Source: JBFLYN01 sp040756655 (GTDB lineage: Bacteria; Bacillota; Sulfobacillia; UBA8153). Taken from it: a DNA stretch of 64,000 nt. Position numbers and translations under genes: made by a program. The stretch covers positions 1-64,000 of the forward strand of contig JBFLYN010000009.1 in NCBI GenBank assembly GCA_040756655.1. The letters are read 5' to 3'. Below are positions 50,867 to 59,616 of this stretch, piece by piece (position 1 is the stretch's first letter; the number at the start of each line of letters is the position of its first letter). The notes under the pieces were generated by a model. That model did not search any database. It had not been told where the DNA came from and saw only the letters and a list, made by a program, of their open reading frames with translations.

Positions 50867-52624
50867 TCACTCTGCGACCAGGGCATATTTTTTCAGCTTG
50901 CGGTACACCGTGGCCCGGCTTACGCCCAAAAGCCGGGCAATCCGGCTCTTATCGTGAAAACCCACGGCGGCAATGGCCCGGACGAGGGCCTGTCGCTCCT
51001 GTTCCTCCAGGGTGTCAAACCCGGGCACCCGGCCTTCTCCCGGGACCACGAACCGGCCGGGCAAATGCTCCGCCAGGATGCGCGGTCCATTCACCATGTT
51101 CACGGCATACTCGATGGCATTTTCCAGCTCGCGGACATTCCCGGGCCAGGTGTAGGCCAAAAAGATCCGGAGCACCGCACCGTCCAGCTCCAGCGCGGGT
51201 TTTCCCAGGGACCTCCCGTACTTGTCCACGAAGTACTGGGCCAGGACCGGGATATCCCCCTTCCTCTGGCGGAGGGGCGGTACCACCAGCGGGATGACGC
51301 TCAGGCGGTAGTAAAGGTCGGGCCTGAACTCCTTGCGGGCCATCATGGCTTCCAGGTCCCGGTTGGTGGCGGCGATGACCCGCACGTCCAACTCCACGCT
51401 GCGGGTCCCGCCCACTCGTTCTATGCTCCCTCCCTGCAAGACGCGGAGGAGCTTCCCCTGCAGGTGCAGGGGCAGATCCCCTACTTCGTCCAGGAAAATG
51501 GTGCCTTCGTCGGCCAGTTCGAATTTGCCGGGCTTGCCCCGCCGGCTGGCCCCGGTGAAGGCTCCTGGCTCATAGCCGAATAGCTCGCTTTCCAGCAGCA
51601 TCTCGGGAATGGCCGCGCAGTTTACTGCTATGAACGGGCCCCGGCCCCTCCCGCTGGCCTGGTGGATGGCCCGGGCGAACAGTTCCTTGCCCGTACCGCT
51701 CTCACCGCTAATCAGGATGGTGGACTTTCCCGGCGCTGCCCGCCGGGCCGTGGCCACGGCACCCTGGAGGGCCGGGCTGGAACCGATGATCTCGGCAAAG
51801 GACGCCAGTGGTTGCTCGCCAGTCATCTGGTACACCAGGCGCCGCACTTTCCTGATATCGCGCAGCACGGCCACGGCCCCCACCAGGCGGTCCCGGTCGT
51901 AGATGGGGGTGCAGCTGGCCAGGCAGTGGGGGTGATTGGCAGACCCCAGGATCTCCCGGTCCAGCTGGCCGGTGCCCTTTTTGAGTACCTCCAGCAACGG
52001 AGAATCCGGGAAGAAGTCCTCCAGTCCAGCTCCTAGCAACCTGCTTCGCTCCACTCTCAACAGGGCCTCGGCGGCGGCGTTGTACGATATGACCTTGCCC
52101 GCCTGGTCCACGGCCAGCAGTCCCTCGTGCACCGCCTCTACGATGCCCCTGAGCTGGCCGGCCTGGCGCACCAGTTGGAGGCGCGCCGATTCCTCGGCCA
52201 CCTTGGCCGCGATCAGGTTGCACATCCTGGTCACAAACTGCACGTGGGAACCGGTGTCTCCCGTGAGGATCCGGCGCTGGTCCTCGTCAAAGGCCACCAG
52301 CCCCATCACCCCCAGGACCTGCCCGTCCGCGGCCAGGATGGGGCTGCAGACGTGGGCGGCTTCGTGACAGGCGGTAACCAGTTCGCAGTTTTGGCAGTGC
52401 TGCGACCGTACAGCTTCCGTAAGCACCACGGGCTTGCCCGTGGCCAGGGCGGCCTCAAAGGTGGAGCCCCGGGGCACGGTCTGTCCCAGGACGTGGCGGT
52501 AGCTGCCCGTGCCCGCCACCCGTCTGAGCCCGGAGTCGACCACCGTCACCTCGACTTTGAGTACCGCGGCAATGGCTTCGGCCACCTGCTGGATGGTACT
52601 GCAGATGTCGCCCAGGTCTACCAT
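50867..52624 (-). CDS. Sigma-54-dependent transcriptional activator (GAF-PAS-AAA+-Fis)
   Basis: A 585-residue enhancer-binding protein. The N-terminal GAF-like part (about 1-165) has CQNCELVTACHEAAH, a possible metal or redox site; a PAS domain follows (VHEGLLAVDQAGKVISYN). The AAA+ domain has GESGTGKELFARAIHQ, GYEPGAFTGASRRGKPG with the sigma-54 contact loop, and FLDEVGDLPLHLQGKLLRVL. The Fis-type helix-turn-helix ends it (RIARLLGVSRATVYRKLKKY). AcoR- or propionate-regulator-like. Its target is not obvious: no -24/-12 promoter was found near cysK or the PTS operon. Confidence 0.9.
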   Translation of the reverse strand: MVDLGDICSTIQQVAEAIAAVLKVEVTVVDSGLRRVAGTGSYRHVLGQTVPRGSTFEAALATGKPVVLTEAVRSQHCQNCELVTACHEAAHVCSPILAADGQVLGVMGLVAFDEDQRRILTGDTGSHVQFVTRMCNLIAAKVAEESARLQLVRQAGQLRGIVEAVHEGLLAVDQAGKVISYNAAAEALLRVERSRLLGAGLEDFFPDSPLLEVLKKGTGQLDREILGSANHPHCLASCTPIYDRDRLVGAVAVLRDIRKVRRLVYQMTGEQPLASFAEIIGSSPALQGAVATARRAAPGKSTILISGESGTGKELFARAIHQASGRGRGPFIAVNCAAIPEMLLESELFGYEPGAFTGASRRGKPGKFELADEGTIFLDEVGDLPLHLQGKLLRVLQGGSIERVGGTRSVELDVRVIAATNRDLEAMMARKEFRPDLYYRLSVIPLVVPPLRQRKGDIPVLAQYFVDKYGRSLGKPALELDGAVLRIFLAYTWPGNVRELENAIEYAVNMVNGPRILAEHLPGRFVVPGEGRVPGFDTLEEQERQALVRAIAAVGFHDKSRIARLLGVSRATVYRKLKKYALVAE

Positions 52625-52704
52625 GGCAGACTCCCTTCTATCTCATAATGAGACCCAGTCCCGGCGCCAAGCCTCAAGGGTAAGGTGTGGGAAACGGCGG
52701 GGGC

Positions 52705-53697
52705 CTAGGTGGAAACCAAGGACAGCTGGACACCGCCTGGAGGCTGGTTGACCAGCTTGAGCAACGCTTCGGCGGCAAACTCGTCGGTGATGAGGATGTC
52801 CAGCCAGCCACCGGCCAGGCAGGCAGCTATGGCCCGGGACTTGGTGGCCCCGCTGGCCACGCCCACCACTCGCCGGGCCTGGCCCAGCTGGGAGAGCTCG
52901 ACGGTGATGGCATGGTGAGCCGGTTCGGGGATCTCACACCCCAGGGAGTCCAGAAGCCGTGAACACAGGTCGGCTGCTACTTCCCGGCCGCTGTAGGCCT
53001 CGGCTTCACGCACCCGCCTGAGGTAGTCGGGGTTGGCCGTCTGAAAAATGGCGCCGATACCCACCAGCGCCCAGTCCAGGCCATCCCACAGCTGGAATGT
53101 GTCCCGGACCTTGGGATCGGACATTAGCGCCTGCTTGGTGGCGGCATCACCCACGCTGGCCGGCGCGTACAGGTGGTAACAGGTCCCTCCCAGGTGGGTA
53201 GCGGCCACCCGGGCCATCTCGCTCACCTGGAACTGGGCATCGTAATCGCCCAACCCGCCGGTGAGCGGGGCTATCTTCACGTCCAGGCGCTGCCGGCCCG
53301 ACAGGTTGTTGACCAGGGCAAAGATAGTAGAACCCCGGCCGATGCCCACCACTTCCCCATCTTCCAGGTGCTCTTCAAAATACGCAGCCGCTACCGTGGC
53401 GGCCCGGAGGCGCGAAAGCTCCAGTTCGCGGGAGGAGGGCACCACTACGACTTCGTCCAGCATGGAATAGGCGGCCTTGAGCTGGCTGGCCAGGGCCTCT
53501 GCCCGGGACAGGGGATGCCTCACCTTGATGCTGACGATCCCCATCTCGTGCGCCTGGGCCAAAAGCTTGGAGATGGCCGGCCGGGACAGGCCCAACCTGT
53601 CGGCTACCTGCTGCTGGGTGAGTTTCAGTTCGTAGTATAGCTCCGCCACGTGCACCAGAAGACTCAGGTCGTCCTGGAGCCTGGGCCGGGTGTTCAC
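52705..53697 (-). CDS. SorC/DeoR-family sugar-binding regulator
   Basis: A 330-residue regulator: N-terminal helix-turn-helix (LKLTQQQVADRLGLSRPAIS, then KLLAQAHEMGIV) and a C-terminal sugar-phosphate-binding domain (VGIGRGSTIFALVNNL, IAPLTGGLGDYDAQFQVSEM, GVASGATKSRAIAACLAGGW). Such proteins sense phosphorylated sugars and control PTS or lsr-type operons. GTG 53697 is chosen because GGAGGA is 9 bases upstream. It is the last gene of the mannose-type PTS operon, so feedback control of that operon is likely. Confidence 0.88.
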   Translation of the reverse strand: MNTRPRLQDDLSLLVHVAELYYELKLTQQQVADRLGLSRPAISKLLAQAHEMGIVSIKVRHPLSRAEALASQLKAAYSMLDEVVVVPSSRELELSRLRAATVAAAYFEEHLEDGEVVGIGRGSTIFALVNNLSGRQRLDVKIAPLTGGLGDYDAQFQVSEMARVAATHLGGTCYHLYAPASVGDAATKQALMSDPKVRDTFQLWDGLDWALVGIGAIFQTANPDYLRRVREAEAYSGREVAADLCSRLLDSLGCEIPEPAHHAITVELSQLGQARRVVGVASGATKSRAIAACLAGGWLDILITDEFAAEALLKLVNQPPGGVQLSLVST

Positions 53698-53718
53698 TCG
53701 CGTCACTCCTCCTTGGTG

Positions 53719-53952
53719 CTAGCCGCCTTCCACCGGGGCAAAGATGGTGAGCCGGTCTCCATCTTCCAGCTGGTGGCCGGTGGTGGTAAGTTGGCCATTC
53801 ACCGCCACCTGCCAGACCTCCTCCCAGGGCAGGCCAAGACGGGCCACCAGGCAGGCCACCGTGGTGCCGGGCCCTAGCTCCAGGACCAGTGCCTGGACTC
53901 CTCCCGGGAGGTAATTCTTGAGCCCTCCGTAGGTCTCCACCGTGACCTGCAC
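53719..53952 (-). CDS. MoaD/ThiS-family small protein of the PTS-AOR operon
   Basis: A 77-residue beta-grasp protein: VQVTVETYGGLKNYLPGG, TTVACLVARLGLPWEEVWQV, VNGQLTTTGHQLEDGDRLTI, ending in the carrier-type PVEGG. GTG 53952 follows GGGAGG by 6 bases. MoaD-like proteins beside tungsten aldehyde oxidoreductases are common and probably make their bis-pterin cofactor; the AOR gene is five genes upstream in this operon. Confidence 0.8.
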   Translation of the reverse strand: MQVTVETYGGLKNYLPGGVQALVLELGPGTTVACLVARLGLPWEEVWQVAVNGQLTTTGHQLEDGDRLTIFAPVEGG

Positions 53953-54003
53953 CAGGTTCCTCCCACCGGCCGGGACGGGAAGGAGGTCCCGCCCCGGCAC
54001 CCG

Positions 54004-54492
54004 CTATTTTCTTCCGGCCAGCACGTTGGCCAAGGACACGCCCTTTTCCTCTGCGACGATGCGGAACTCCACCTCGACTCCTTGATCGGAGAGGAGCTTG
54101 AGCATGTTGATTTCTTCCTGGGAAGCAGAGATATTCCGGTAGAGGCTCTTGCGACCGGGGCCGGCGCCCATGCCCCCCACGTTCAGGTGGGTGATGGCCA
54201 CGCCCGCCGCCCTGAGGGCCACGGCCGCCGCCGGGTTCTTCATCAAGACGATGACCTTCTCGCCCGGCGCTGGCTCGCCCTTTAGCACTTCCACGGCGTC
54301 GGCTACGGTAAATGCCTCCACCGGTACGCCCGGGGGCGCCGCCATGGCCAGGATGTCCTGCATGAACGCGTCTTTGGCAACCTTGTCGTCAACGATGATG
54401 ATGCGGTTGGCCGACAGGGCACGCATCCACACGGCTACCACCTGACCGTGGATGAGCCGGTCGTCAACGCGGACCAGTGCCAGGTTTAACAA
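54004..54492 (-). CDS. PTS mannose-family EIIB
   Basis: The EIIB of a mannose/fructose/sorbose PTS, receiving phosphate from EIIA and giving it to the sugar. ALVRVDDRLIHGQVVAVWMR carries the phosphorylated histidine near residue 15; NRIIIVDDKVAKDAFMQDIL and LNVGGMGAGPGRKSLYRNIS follow as in the family. TTG 54492, 7 bases after GGAGG, is preferred over ATG 54498, which lies almost on top of it. Confidence 0.93.
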   Translation of the reverse strand: MLNLALVRVDDRLIHGQVVAVWMRALSANRIIIVDDKVAKDAFMQDILAMAAPPGVPVEAFTVADAVEVLKGEPAPGEKVIVLMKNPAAAVALRAAGVAITHLNVGGMGAGPGRKSLYRNISASQEEINMLKLLSDQGVEVEFRIVAEEKGVSLANVLAGRK

Positions 54493-54507
54493 CGTCATAC
54501 CTCCCTA

Positions 54508-54915
54508 TCAGCTCTTGTTCAGGCGGTGCATCACTTCGGCACCGTAGTCCATAACCCCTTCCAAGCCAGCCTGGAGGGCCTGCCGGGCCACGGAGGCCGC
54601 ATCAAGGCCGCCCATGCGCGCTCCCAGGGCTTCCAGGAGCATGGGCAGGTTGGCCCCGGCCACGCAGTGGCAGCCCTTCTCCTTCACCAGCAAGGCGGAC
54701 ACGTTGGAAGGGGTCCCGCCCTTTACGTCCACCAGGAGCAGGAGCTGGTCGCTCCCGCTCACAGCGTCCGAGAGCCTCCGGTAGAAGGCTTCCGGGGTAT
54801 CCTCCGGAAAAAGCTCCACGGCAACGAGCGCTTCCTGTTCCCCGAATATCATGCGCGATGCATCCACCAGACCGCTGGCAAACCTGCCATGGCCGGCCAC
54901 AGCGATGGTCAGCAC
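54508..54915 (-). CDS. PTS mannose-family EIIA
   Basis: EIIA of about 135 residues with the active histidine in LTIAVAGHGRFASGLVDASR, followed by VDVKGGTPSNVSALLVKEKG. The start at GTG 54915 is favoured by GGAG 8 bases upstream; a GTG at 54936 overlaps the alcohol dehydrogenase stop and would also work. It is followed by EIIB; EIIC and EIID lie at the other end of the operon. Confidence 0.92.
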   Translation of the reverse strand: MLTIAVAGHGRFASGLVDASRMIFGEQEALVAVELFPEDTPEAFYRRLSDAVSGSDQLLLLVDVKGGTPSNVSALLVKEKGCHCVAGANLPMLLEALGARMGGLDAASVARQALQAGLEGVMDYGAEVMHRLNKS

Positions 54916-54932
54916 GGTATCAGCTCCGTCCC

Positions 54933-55970
54933 TCACATAGTCACGATGACCCGGAAGGTCCCCGGCACAATGGCCTTCTTGAAGGCGTCATTGATGGAAG
55001 CCAGCGGCATGGTGCCGGCCACCAGGCCGGAGAGGTCGACGTGCCGGTGACTTACCAGGTTCACCGCCCGGGCAAAGTCGTTGCGGCTGGGGCTCACGGT
55101 GCCGATGAGGTGGTGCTCGGCATAGTGCAGGGCGTTGATGTCAATGGGCACCTGCGCGCCGCCCGGCTGGTAGTACGAGGTGTAGATGACCACCCTGCCA
55201 CCACCTGCCGTGTACGCAAAGACCTCGGGCACCAGCTGGGGCGGCCCGGAGGTGACAAACACTGCCTCGGCCCCAACTCCCTCGGTCAGGTCCTTGACCA
55301 GGGCCGCCACGTCCTGGGGCTCGACCACGTGGTCGGCCCCGTAGGCCAGGGCTTTCTCACGGCGGTCGGCCTCGGGCTCACTCACCACGACCCGGGCCCC
55401 ACGCTGCCTTAGCAGCGCCGTGTGCAGAAGGCCCATGACCCCCCCGCCGACCACCACCACGGTGTCGCCGAAGGTGACATTGCCCTTGTCGATGCTGCCG
55501 ATGCAGCAGGCCACCGGCTCCACCAGCGCCGAACTGGCCAAGTCGGAGTCGGCGGCCAGCTTAAACACCTGGTAGCCGGGAACTACCATGTACTCGGCAA
55601 ACCCGCCGGGACCGGGCGGGCGACCGGGGCGGTGCTGGCTCCGGATGTTAAGGCACCGGTTGTCCTGGTTTTTCCGGCAGGCGGCACACTGCCCGCAGCG
55701 GTTGATGCGGGAGACCGAAACCCGGTCCCCGACCTTCACGTTGTTCCTTACCAGCGGGCCGATGGCGTCTACGGTGGCCACGATCTCATGACCCATGTAG
55801 GCCGGGTAGCGGCCACCGCGCTCTCCCCGGTAGACACCCATTTCCGAAGTACATATGGCGCAAGCCCGGACTCTGACCCCGATCTCATCGGGCATGAGTT
55901 CAGGTTTCTCCCAGTCCACCAGCTCCACCGTTTCGGGAGCCGTCATCACAGCGATCTTGAAGGTAGCCAC
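54933..55970 (-). CDS. Zinc-dependent alcohol/polyol dehydrogenase (MDR family)
   Basis: A 345-residue medium-chain dehydrogenase: ACAICTSEMGVYRG (catalytic zinc Cys), YMGHEIVATVDAIGP (His-Glu), structural zinc cysteines in CGQCAACRKNQDNRC, and VVVVGGGVMGLLHTALLRQR as the NAD-binding fold. It would oxidise or reduce a sugar alcohol or hydroxy-sugar phosphate. In this operon it stands between aldolase and PTS EIIA, so it probably acts on the imported sugar derivative. GTG 55970 with GGGGG upstream. Confidence 0.9.
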   Translation of the reverse strand: MATFKIAVMTAPETVELVDWEKPELMPDEIGVRVRACAICTSEMGVYRGERGGRYPAYMGHEIVATVDAIGPLVRNNVKVGDRVSVSRINRCGQCAACRKNQDNRCLNIRSQHRPGRPPGPGGFAEYMVVPGYQVFKLAADSDLASSALVEPVACCIGSIDKGNVTFGDTVVVVGGGVMGLLHTALLRQRGARVVVSEPEADRREKALAYGADHVVEPQDVAALVKDLTEGVGAEAVFVTSGPPQLVPEVFAYTAGGGRVVIYTSYYQPGGAQVPIDINALHYAEHHLIGTVSPSRNDFARAVNLVSHRHVDLSGLVAGTMPLASINDAFKKAIVPGTFRVIVTM

Positions 55971-55981
55971 GGCTTTACCCC

Positions 55982-56833
55982 CTATGCCTTGCCGGCGGCA
56001 CCCAGCAGCCGGATGCGGTCACGCACTACAGGAGCGGCGGCCTCGTTAGCGATCTTCCAGATGCGAGGGGCCATGAGTTTCTCCAGCGGGATGGTGTCCA
56101 GGATCTCTTTGGCCTTCTCACGAATGGGGATCTGGAGGTCGGTGAAGATGTTGACCTTGGAGATCCCAAAGGGCGGGGTAAGCTCGAGGCCCGGAGTTCC
56201 CGAACCGCCGTGGAGCACCAGGGGAAGCGGAACCACCTCGGCGATCTTCCGCAGCCGTTCCAAGTCGAGCTTGGGCTCATACTTGTACATCCCGTGGGCG
56301 GTGCCCACGGCCACGGCCAGCGCATCCACGCCGGTGAGTTCCACAAACCGGGCCGCCTCCTCGGGGTCAGTCAGGAACTTGGCCTTCTCTTCTTCGGTGG
56401 GCTCGTGGTCGGCAAGGCCCACGTGCCCCAGCTCCGCCTCGACAGAAACACCGCAAGCATGGGCAATGTCTACAATGCGCTTGGTGATGGCGACGTTTTC
56501 TGCAAACGGTTTTTCCGATGCATCGATCATCACCGAGGTGAACCCTGCGCGGATGCCCGCCATGATCACGTCAAAGGATTTGCCGTGGTCCAGGTGAAAC
56601 GCCACCGGGACCCGGGCCCGCCTGGCGGCGACTTCCGCCATGGCCACCAGGTAGTCGGGGCCGTAGGTCTTGAGGGTGGGCTCGGCGGCTTCCATGAGGC
56701 AAGGGGCGTTTTCCCTCTCGCACACCTCCACCACCACCTGGATGCTCTGCAGGTCGGTGATGTTGAAAGCCGGGACCGCGTATCCTTCACGGCGTGCTTT
56801 CTGCAGCATCTCTTTCATGTCAACCAAAGCCAT
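55982..56833 (-). CDS. Class II ketose-bisphosphate aldolase (Fba/GatY type)
   Basis: Zinc aldolase of 283 residues: MALVDMKEMLQKARREGYAV, VPVAFHLDHGKSFD with the catalytic Asp and zinc His, SVMIDASEKPFAENV, VSVEAELGHVG, AVAVGTAHGMYK and LVLHGGSGTPGLEL with zinc His, and GISKVNIFTDLQ. It splits fructose- or tagatose-bisphosphate or a 1-phosphate ketose into triose units. ATG 56833 after GGGAGG. The next gene, 16 bases beyond its earliest possible start, is the aldehyde oxidoreductase, which could use the aldehyde product. Confidence 0.92.
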   Translation of the reverse strand: MALVDMKEMLQKARREGYAVPAFNITDLQSIQVVVEVCERENAPCLMEAAEPTLKTYGPDYLVAMAEVAARRARVPVAFHLDHGKSFDVIMAGIRAGFTSVMIDASEKPFAENVAITKRIVDIAHACGVSVEAELGHVGLADHEPTEEEKAKFLTDPEEAARFVELTGVDALAVAVGTAHGMYKYEPKLDLERLRKIAEVVPLPLVLHGGSGTPGLELTPPFGISKVNIFTDLQIPIREKAKEILDTIPLEKLMAPRIWKIANEAAAPVVRDRIRLLGAAGKA

Positions 56834-56876
56834 AGTTGTTTTGCCTCCCAGGTTCTTCAAAGATTCACCGATAGCG

Positions 56877-58724
56877 CTAAAGCCCCAGCCCGGCGTATTC
56901 GTGCAACCCCAGCCGCTCCAGGGTGGAGCGGGTAGGGATGCCTTCTTCGCTCCAGCCCTGGTACTGGTAATACTCTCCCAGCATTTTACCTAGATGCGGG
57001 ACGTGGCCCTTGGAGCCTGCCTCGGGAAAGCCCAGGCTCTGGATGCGGGCAGGCAGGGTATCGTCCTTACGGCTCAACCCGCACCTTACGTTGAAGAGCC
57101 GCTTGAGCACGTAGATCCTTTGGCCGGTGGTAAGAAACTCGGCGGTATCCATGTCCCACCCGGTGACCAGGTTGGTCCACTCCACCACCTGCCTGATGCC
57201 CGGCCTAAGGTAGCGGCACATGCAGAGCGAATCGTACATGCTGCCCATGGCCTGGCTCTTGGCCACCAGTTCCGCTTTGCCTTCGCTGGTGTGGGGGTCC
57301 AGGGGATGATGGATGCCCATGTCCGGGTCGGTGGCGAAGGACTCGAACACCGACGACTGACCCTGCAGGTGGCAGGCACCGCGGTTGGCGGTGGCGTAGG
57401 CCAGGGCCAGGCTGGAGCGGGCCCGCGGGTCATGGGCCGCCAGTTCCTGGCCTTTCACCTCCATGGCATACTCCAGGGCCCGGCCACCCAGCTGGCGAGC
57501 GGCCCCCCGGGAGCCGAGCGACAGGAGTTCGCCGATGCCCTCGCCGTGGGCGATCTGGTGTACGAGGGTGACGAGCACTTGGGGGTCGCCCCAACGTAGT
57601 TCCAGCCCGCCCGTGTCCCCGGTGTCCAGGAGCCCGTGTTCGAAAAGCTCCATGGCGAAGGCGATGGTACCGCCGGTGGAGATGGTATCAAGCCCGTAGC
57701 GGTTACACAGGTCGTTGGCATGGCAGATGGCCCGGATGTCGTCCACCAGGCAATAAGCACCCAGCGCCGCCAGGGACTCGTACTCCGGCGCCCGGCCGTC
57801 CACCCCGGCATAAGACCCATCCGGGACCTGCACGTCCTTACCACAACCGATGGGGCACGCATGACAGCGGTAGTGGCGGGTGGGAAGCTCTGCTATCATG
57901 GTCAGCCCGCTGATCTTCTTGGCTCCTTCTTTCCAGGTGCCCTGCTTCCAGTTTTTGATGGGCAGGTCACCGATGCTCTCTATCCTCTCTACCCCTGCTC
58001 CGGTGCCGAACTGCGATAGTCCCTTGGTTTGCTCCTGGATGCCCGGCAAAAGCGAGCGGTTGAACTCCGCCAGCTTTCGCGGGGCGACCACGGTGGGCCG
58101 CTGGTCGCCCCATACCGCCACTGCCTTGAGCCGCTTGGAACCCATGACCGCACCCAGCCCGCTGCGGGCGGCCGCCCGCCCGGTGCGGCCCTCGCTCATG
58201 ATACCGGCCATGCGCACCAGTCGCTCGCCGGCCACCCCGATGTTGCTCACCAAGGTGCCGGGGCGGCACTGGCTCCGGATGGCCTCGTCCGATTCGTAGG
58301 TATCCTTGCCCCACAGGTCACCGGCCGGCCTGAGCTCGGCCTGGTCGTTTTCCAGGTACAGGTAGACTGGCTCGGCGGCTTGGCCCTGGAACACGATGCC
58401 GTCAAAGGCCGTGCGCTTGAGCATGGCGCCAAAAAAGCCGCCGCTGCTGGCCTCCCCCCACGCCCCAGTCAAGGGGGACCGGGCGATAACCTGGTGCCTG
58501 CCGGAACAGAACACGGCCGTGCCAGTCACCGGGCCGGCCATGAAGATCAGGCGGTTTCCGGGACCCAAGGGGTCGGTGCCGGCATCGGTCTCGTCCATCA
58601 TGATGCGGGCACCCCACCCGCTGCCGCCAATGAGCTCCCTTTGGAACCGTTCCGGGAACTCCTCAGCGGACACCGTCCCCCGGGAGAGATCCACTCTCAG
58701 GATTCTGCCTTTGTAGCCGGCCAC
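56877..58724 (-). CDS. Aldehyde ferredoxin oxidoreductase (tungsten AOR family)
   Basis: A 615-residue AOR-family enzyme oxidising aldehydes to acids with ferredoxin. N-terminal GRILRVDLSRGTVSAEEFPE and GGSGWGARIMMDE, then GPVTGTAVFCSGRHQVIARS, MSEGRTGRAAARSGLGAVMG for pterin binding, the 4Fe-4S ligands in RCHACPIGCGKDV and a later Cys in YDSLCMCRYL. Domain order and length match AOR and GOR enzymes of thermophiles. Placement in a sugar PTS operon between aldolase and EIID is unusual; the aldehyde may be glyceraldehyde-type. GTG start after GGAGGG. Confidence 0.93.
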   Translation of the reverse strand: MAGYKGRILRVDLSRGTVSAEEFPERFQRELIGGSGWGARIMMDETDAGTDPLGPGNRLIFMAGPVTGTAVFCSGRHQVIARSPLTGAWGEASSGGFFGAMLKRTAFDGIVFQGQAAEPVYLYLENDQAELRPAGDLWGKDTYESDEAIRSQCRPGTLVSNIGVAGERLVRMAGIMSEGRTGRAAARSGLGAVMGSKRLKAVAVWGDQRPTVVAPRKLAEFNRSLLPGIQEQTKGLSQFGTGAGVERIESIGDLPIKNWKQGTWKEGAKKISGLTMIAELPTRHYRCHACPIGCGKDVQVPDGSYAGVDGRAPEYESLAALGAYCLVDDIRAICHANDLCNRYGLDTISTGGTIAFAMELFEHGLLDTGDTGGLELRWGDPQVLVTLVHQIAHGEGIGELLSLGSRGAARQLGGRALEYAMEVKGQELAAHDPRARSSLALAYATANRGACHLQGQSSVFESFATDPDMGIHHPLDPHTSEGKAELVAKSQAMGSMYDSLCMCRYLRPGIRQVVEWTNLVTGWDMDTAEFLTTGQRIYVLKRLFNVRCGLSRKDDTLPARIQSLGFPEAGSKGHVPHLGKMLGEYYQYQGWSEEGIPTRSTLERLGLHEYAGLGL

Positions 58725-58794
58725 GGCTTTTCCCTCCTCAAGCCAGCGGGTGGGACAACAAGGGTCGGCCCACCCGCTGTTTGCTTCGTGCTGT

Positions 58795-59616
58795 CTAGCC
58801 GAGGATCTTCAGGTATCCCAGGATAGTGCCGCCGATGAAGACAAGCGCCACGATCCGAGGCGTCTTGACCCCGCGGCGCATCAGCACCCAGCAGCCCAGC
58901 ACCAGAAGGAGCGGGAGCAGGTTGGGCATGATCTTGTTGAACACGTCCGTCTGGATGCTTACCGGAGGCGCCCCGGCCAGCTGTACCTTCAAGGGAGTGG
59001 TGAAGTTGATATAACGAGCCGTCAGGGTGCCGGCGGCCAGCAGACCGACCATGCTGGCGCCTTCAGTGGCCTTCTGGAGGAGACCGCCTTCAGTCAGGGT
59101 CTTGAGAATGGGCCGGCCCTGCTCATATGCGGCCATGAACCACCAGTAGTGGAGCGGGTACGAGATCCCCAGCACCAGGATGGTGTAGAGGATGGGACCC
59201 ATGACACTGCCCTCGCGACCCAGGCCGATGCCCAGGGCCAGGAGGATGGGGAACAGCATGCCCTGGAAGATGGAGTCGCCCAGGCCGGCCAGCGGACCCA
59301 TGAGCGAGGTCTTCACAGCGTTGATGCTTTCATCGTCCAGCGGGGCGCCGTTGGCGCGCTGCTCTTCCATGGCCGCGGTGATGCCGGCGGCGATGGTGCC
59401 GGTGGTGGTGTTGGTGTTGAAGAACACCAGGTGCCGCTTGAGGGCGGCCGAGATCTCTTCCTTCGTCTTGTACAGGCGCTTGATGACCGGGACCATGGCG
59501 TGGGCAAACCCTACGCCCTGCATACGCTCGTAGTTATACATCCCGTGCAGAAAGCACGTCCAAAGCGCCCAGACCTTGATCAGGTCACTCTTGGTCAGTC
59601 TGCGTTCTTCGGCCAC
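58795..59616 (-). CDS. PTS mannose-family EIID
   Basis: Membrane component of 273 residues: LIKVWALWTCFLHGMYNYER, NTNTTTGTIAAGITAAMEEQ, LMGPLAGLGDSIFQGMLFPI, the EIID signature pattern, and hydrophobic C-terminal helices. It forms the sugar channel with EIIC. GTG 59616 is 8 bases after AGGGGG at the end of EIIC (stop and start adjacent). Confidence 0.94.
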   Translation of the reverse strand: MAEERRLTKSDLIKVWALWTCFLHGMYNYERMQGVGFAHAMVPVIKRLYKTKEEISAALKRHLVFFNTNTTTGTIAAGITAAMEEQRANGAPLDDESINAVKTSLMGPLAGLGDSIFQGMLFPILLALGIGLGREGSVMGPILYTILVLGISYPLHYWWFMAAYEQGRPILKTLTEGGLLQKATEGASMVGLLAAGTLTARYINFTTPLKVQLAGAPPVSIQTDVFNKIMPNLLPLLLVLGCWVLMRRGVKTPRIVALVFIGGTILGYLKILG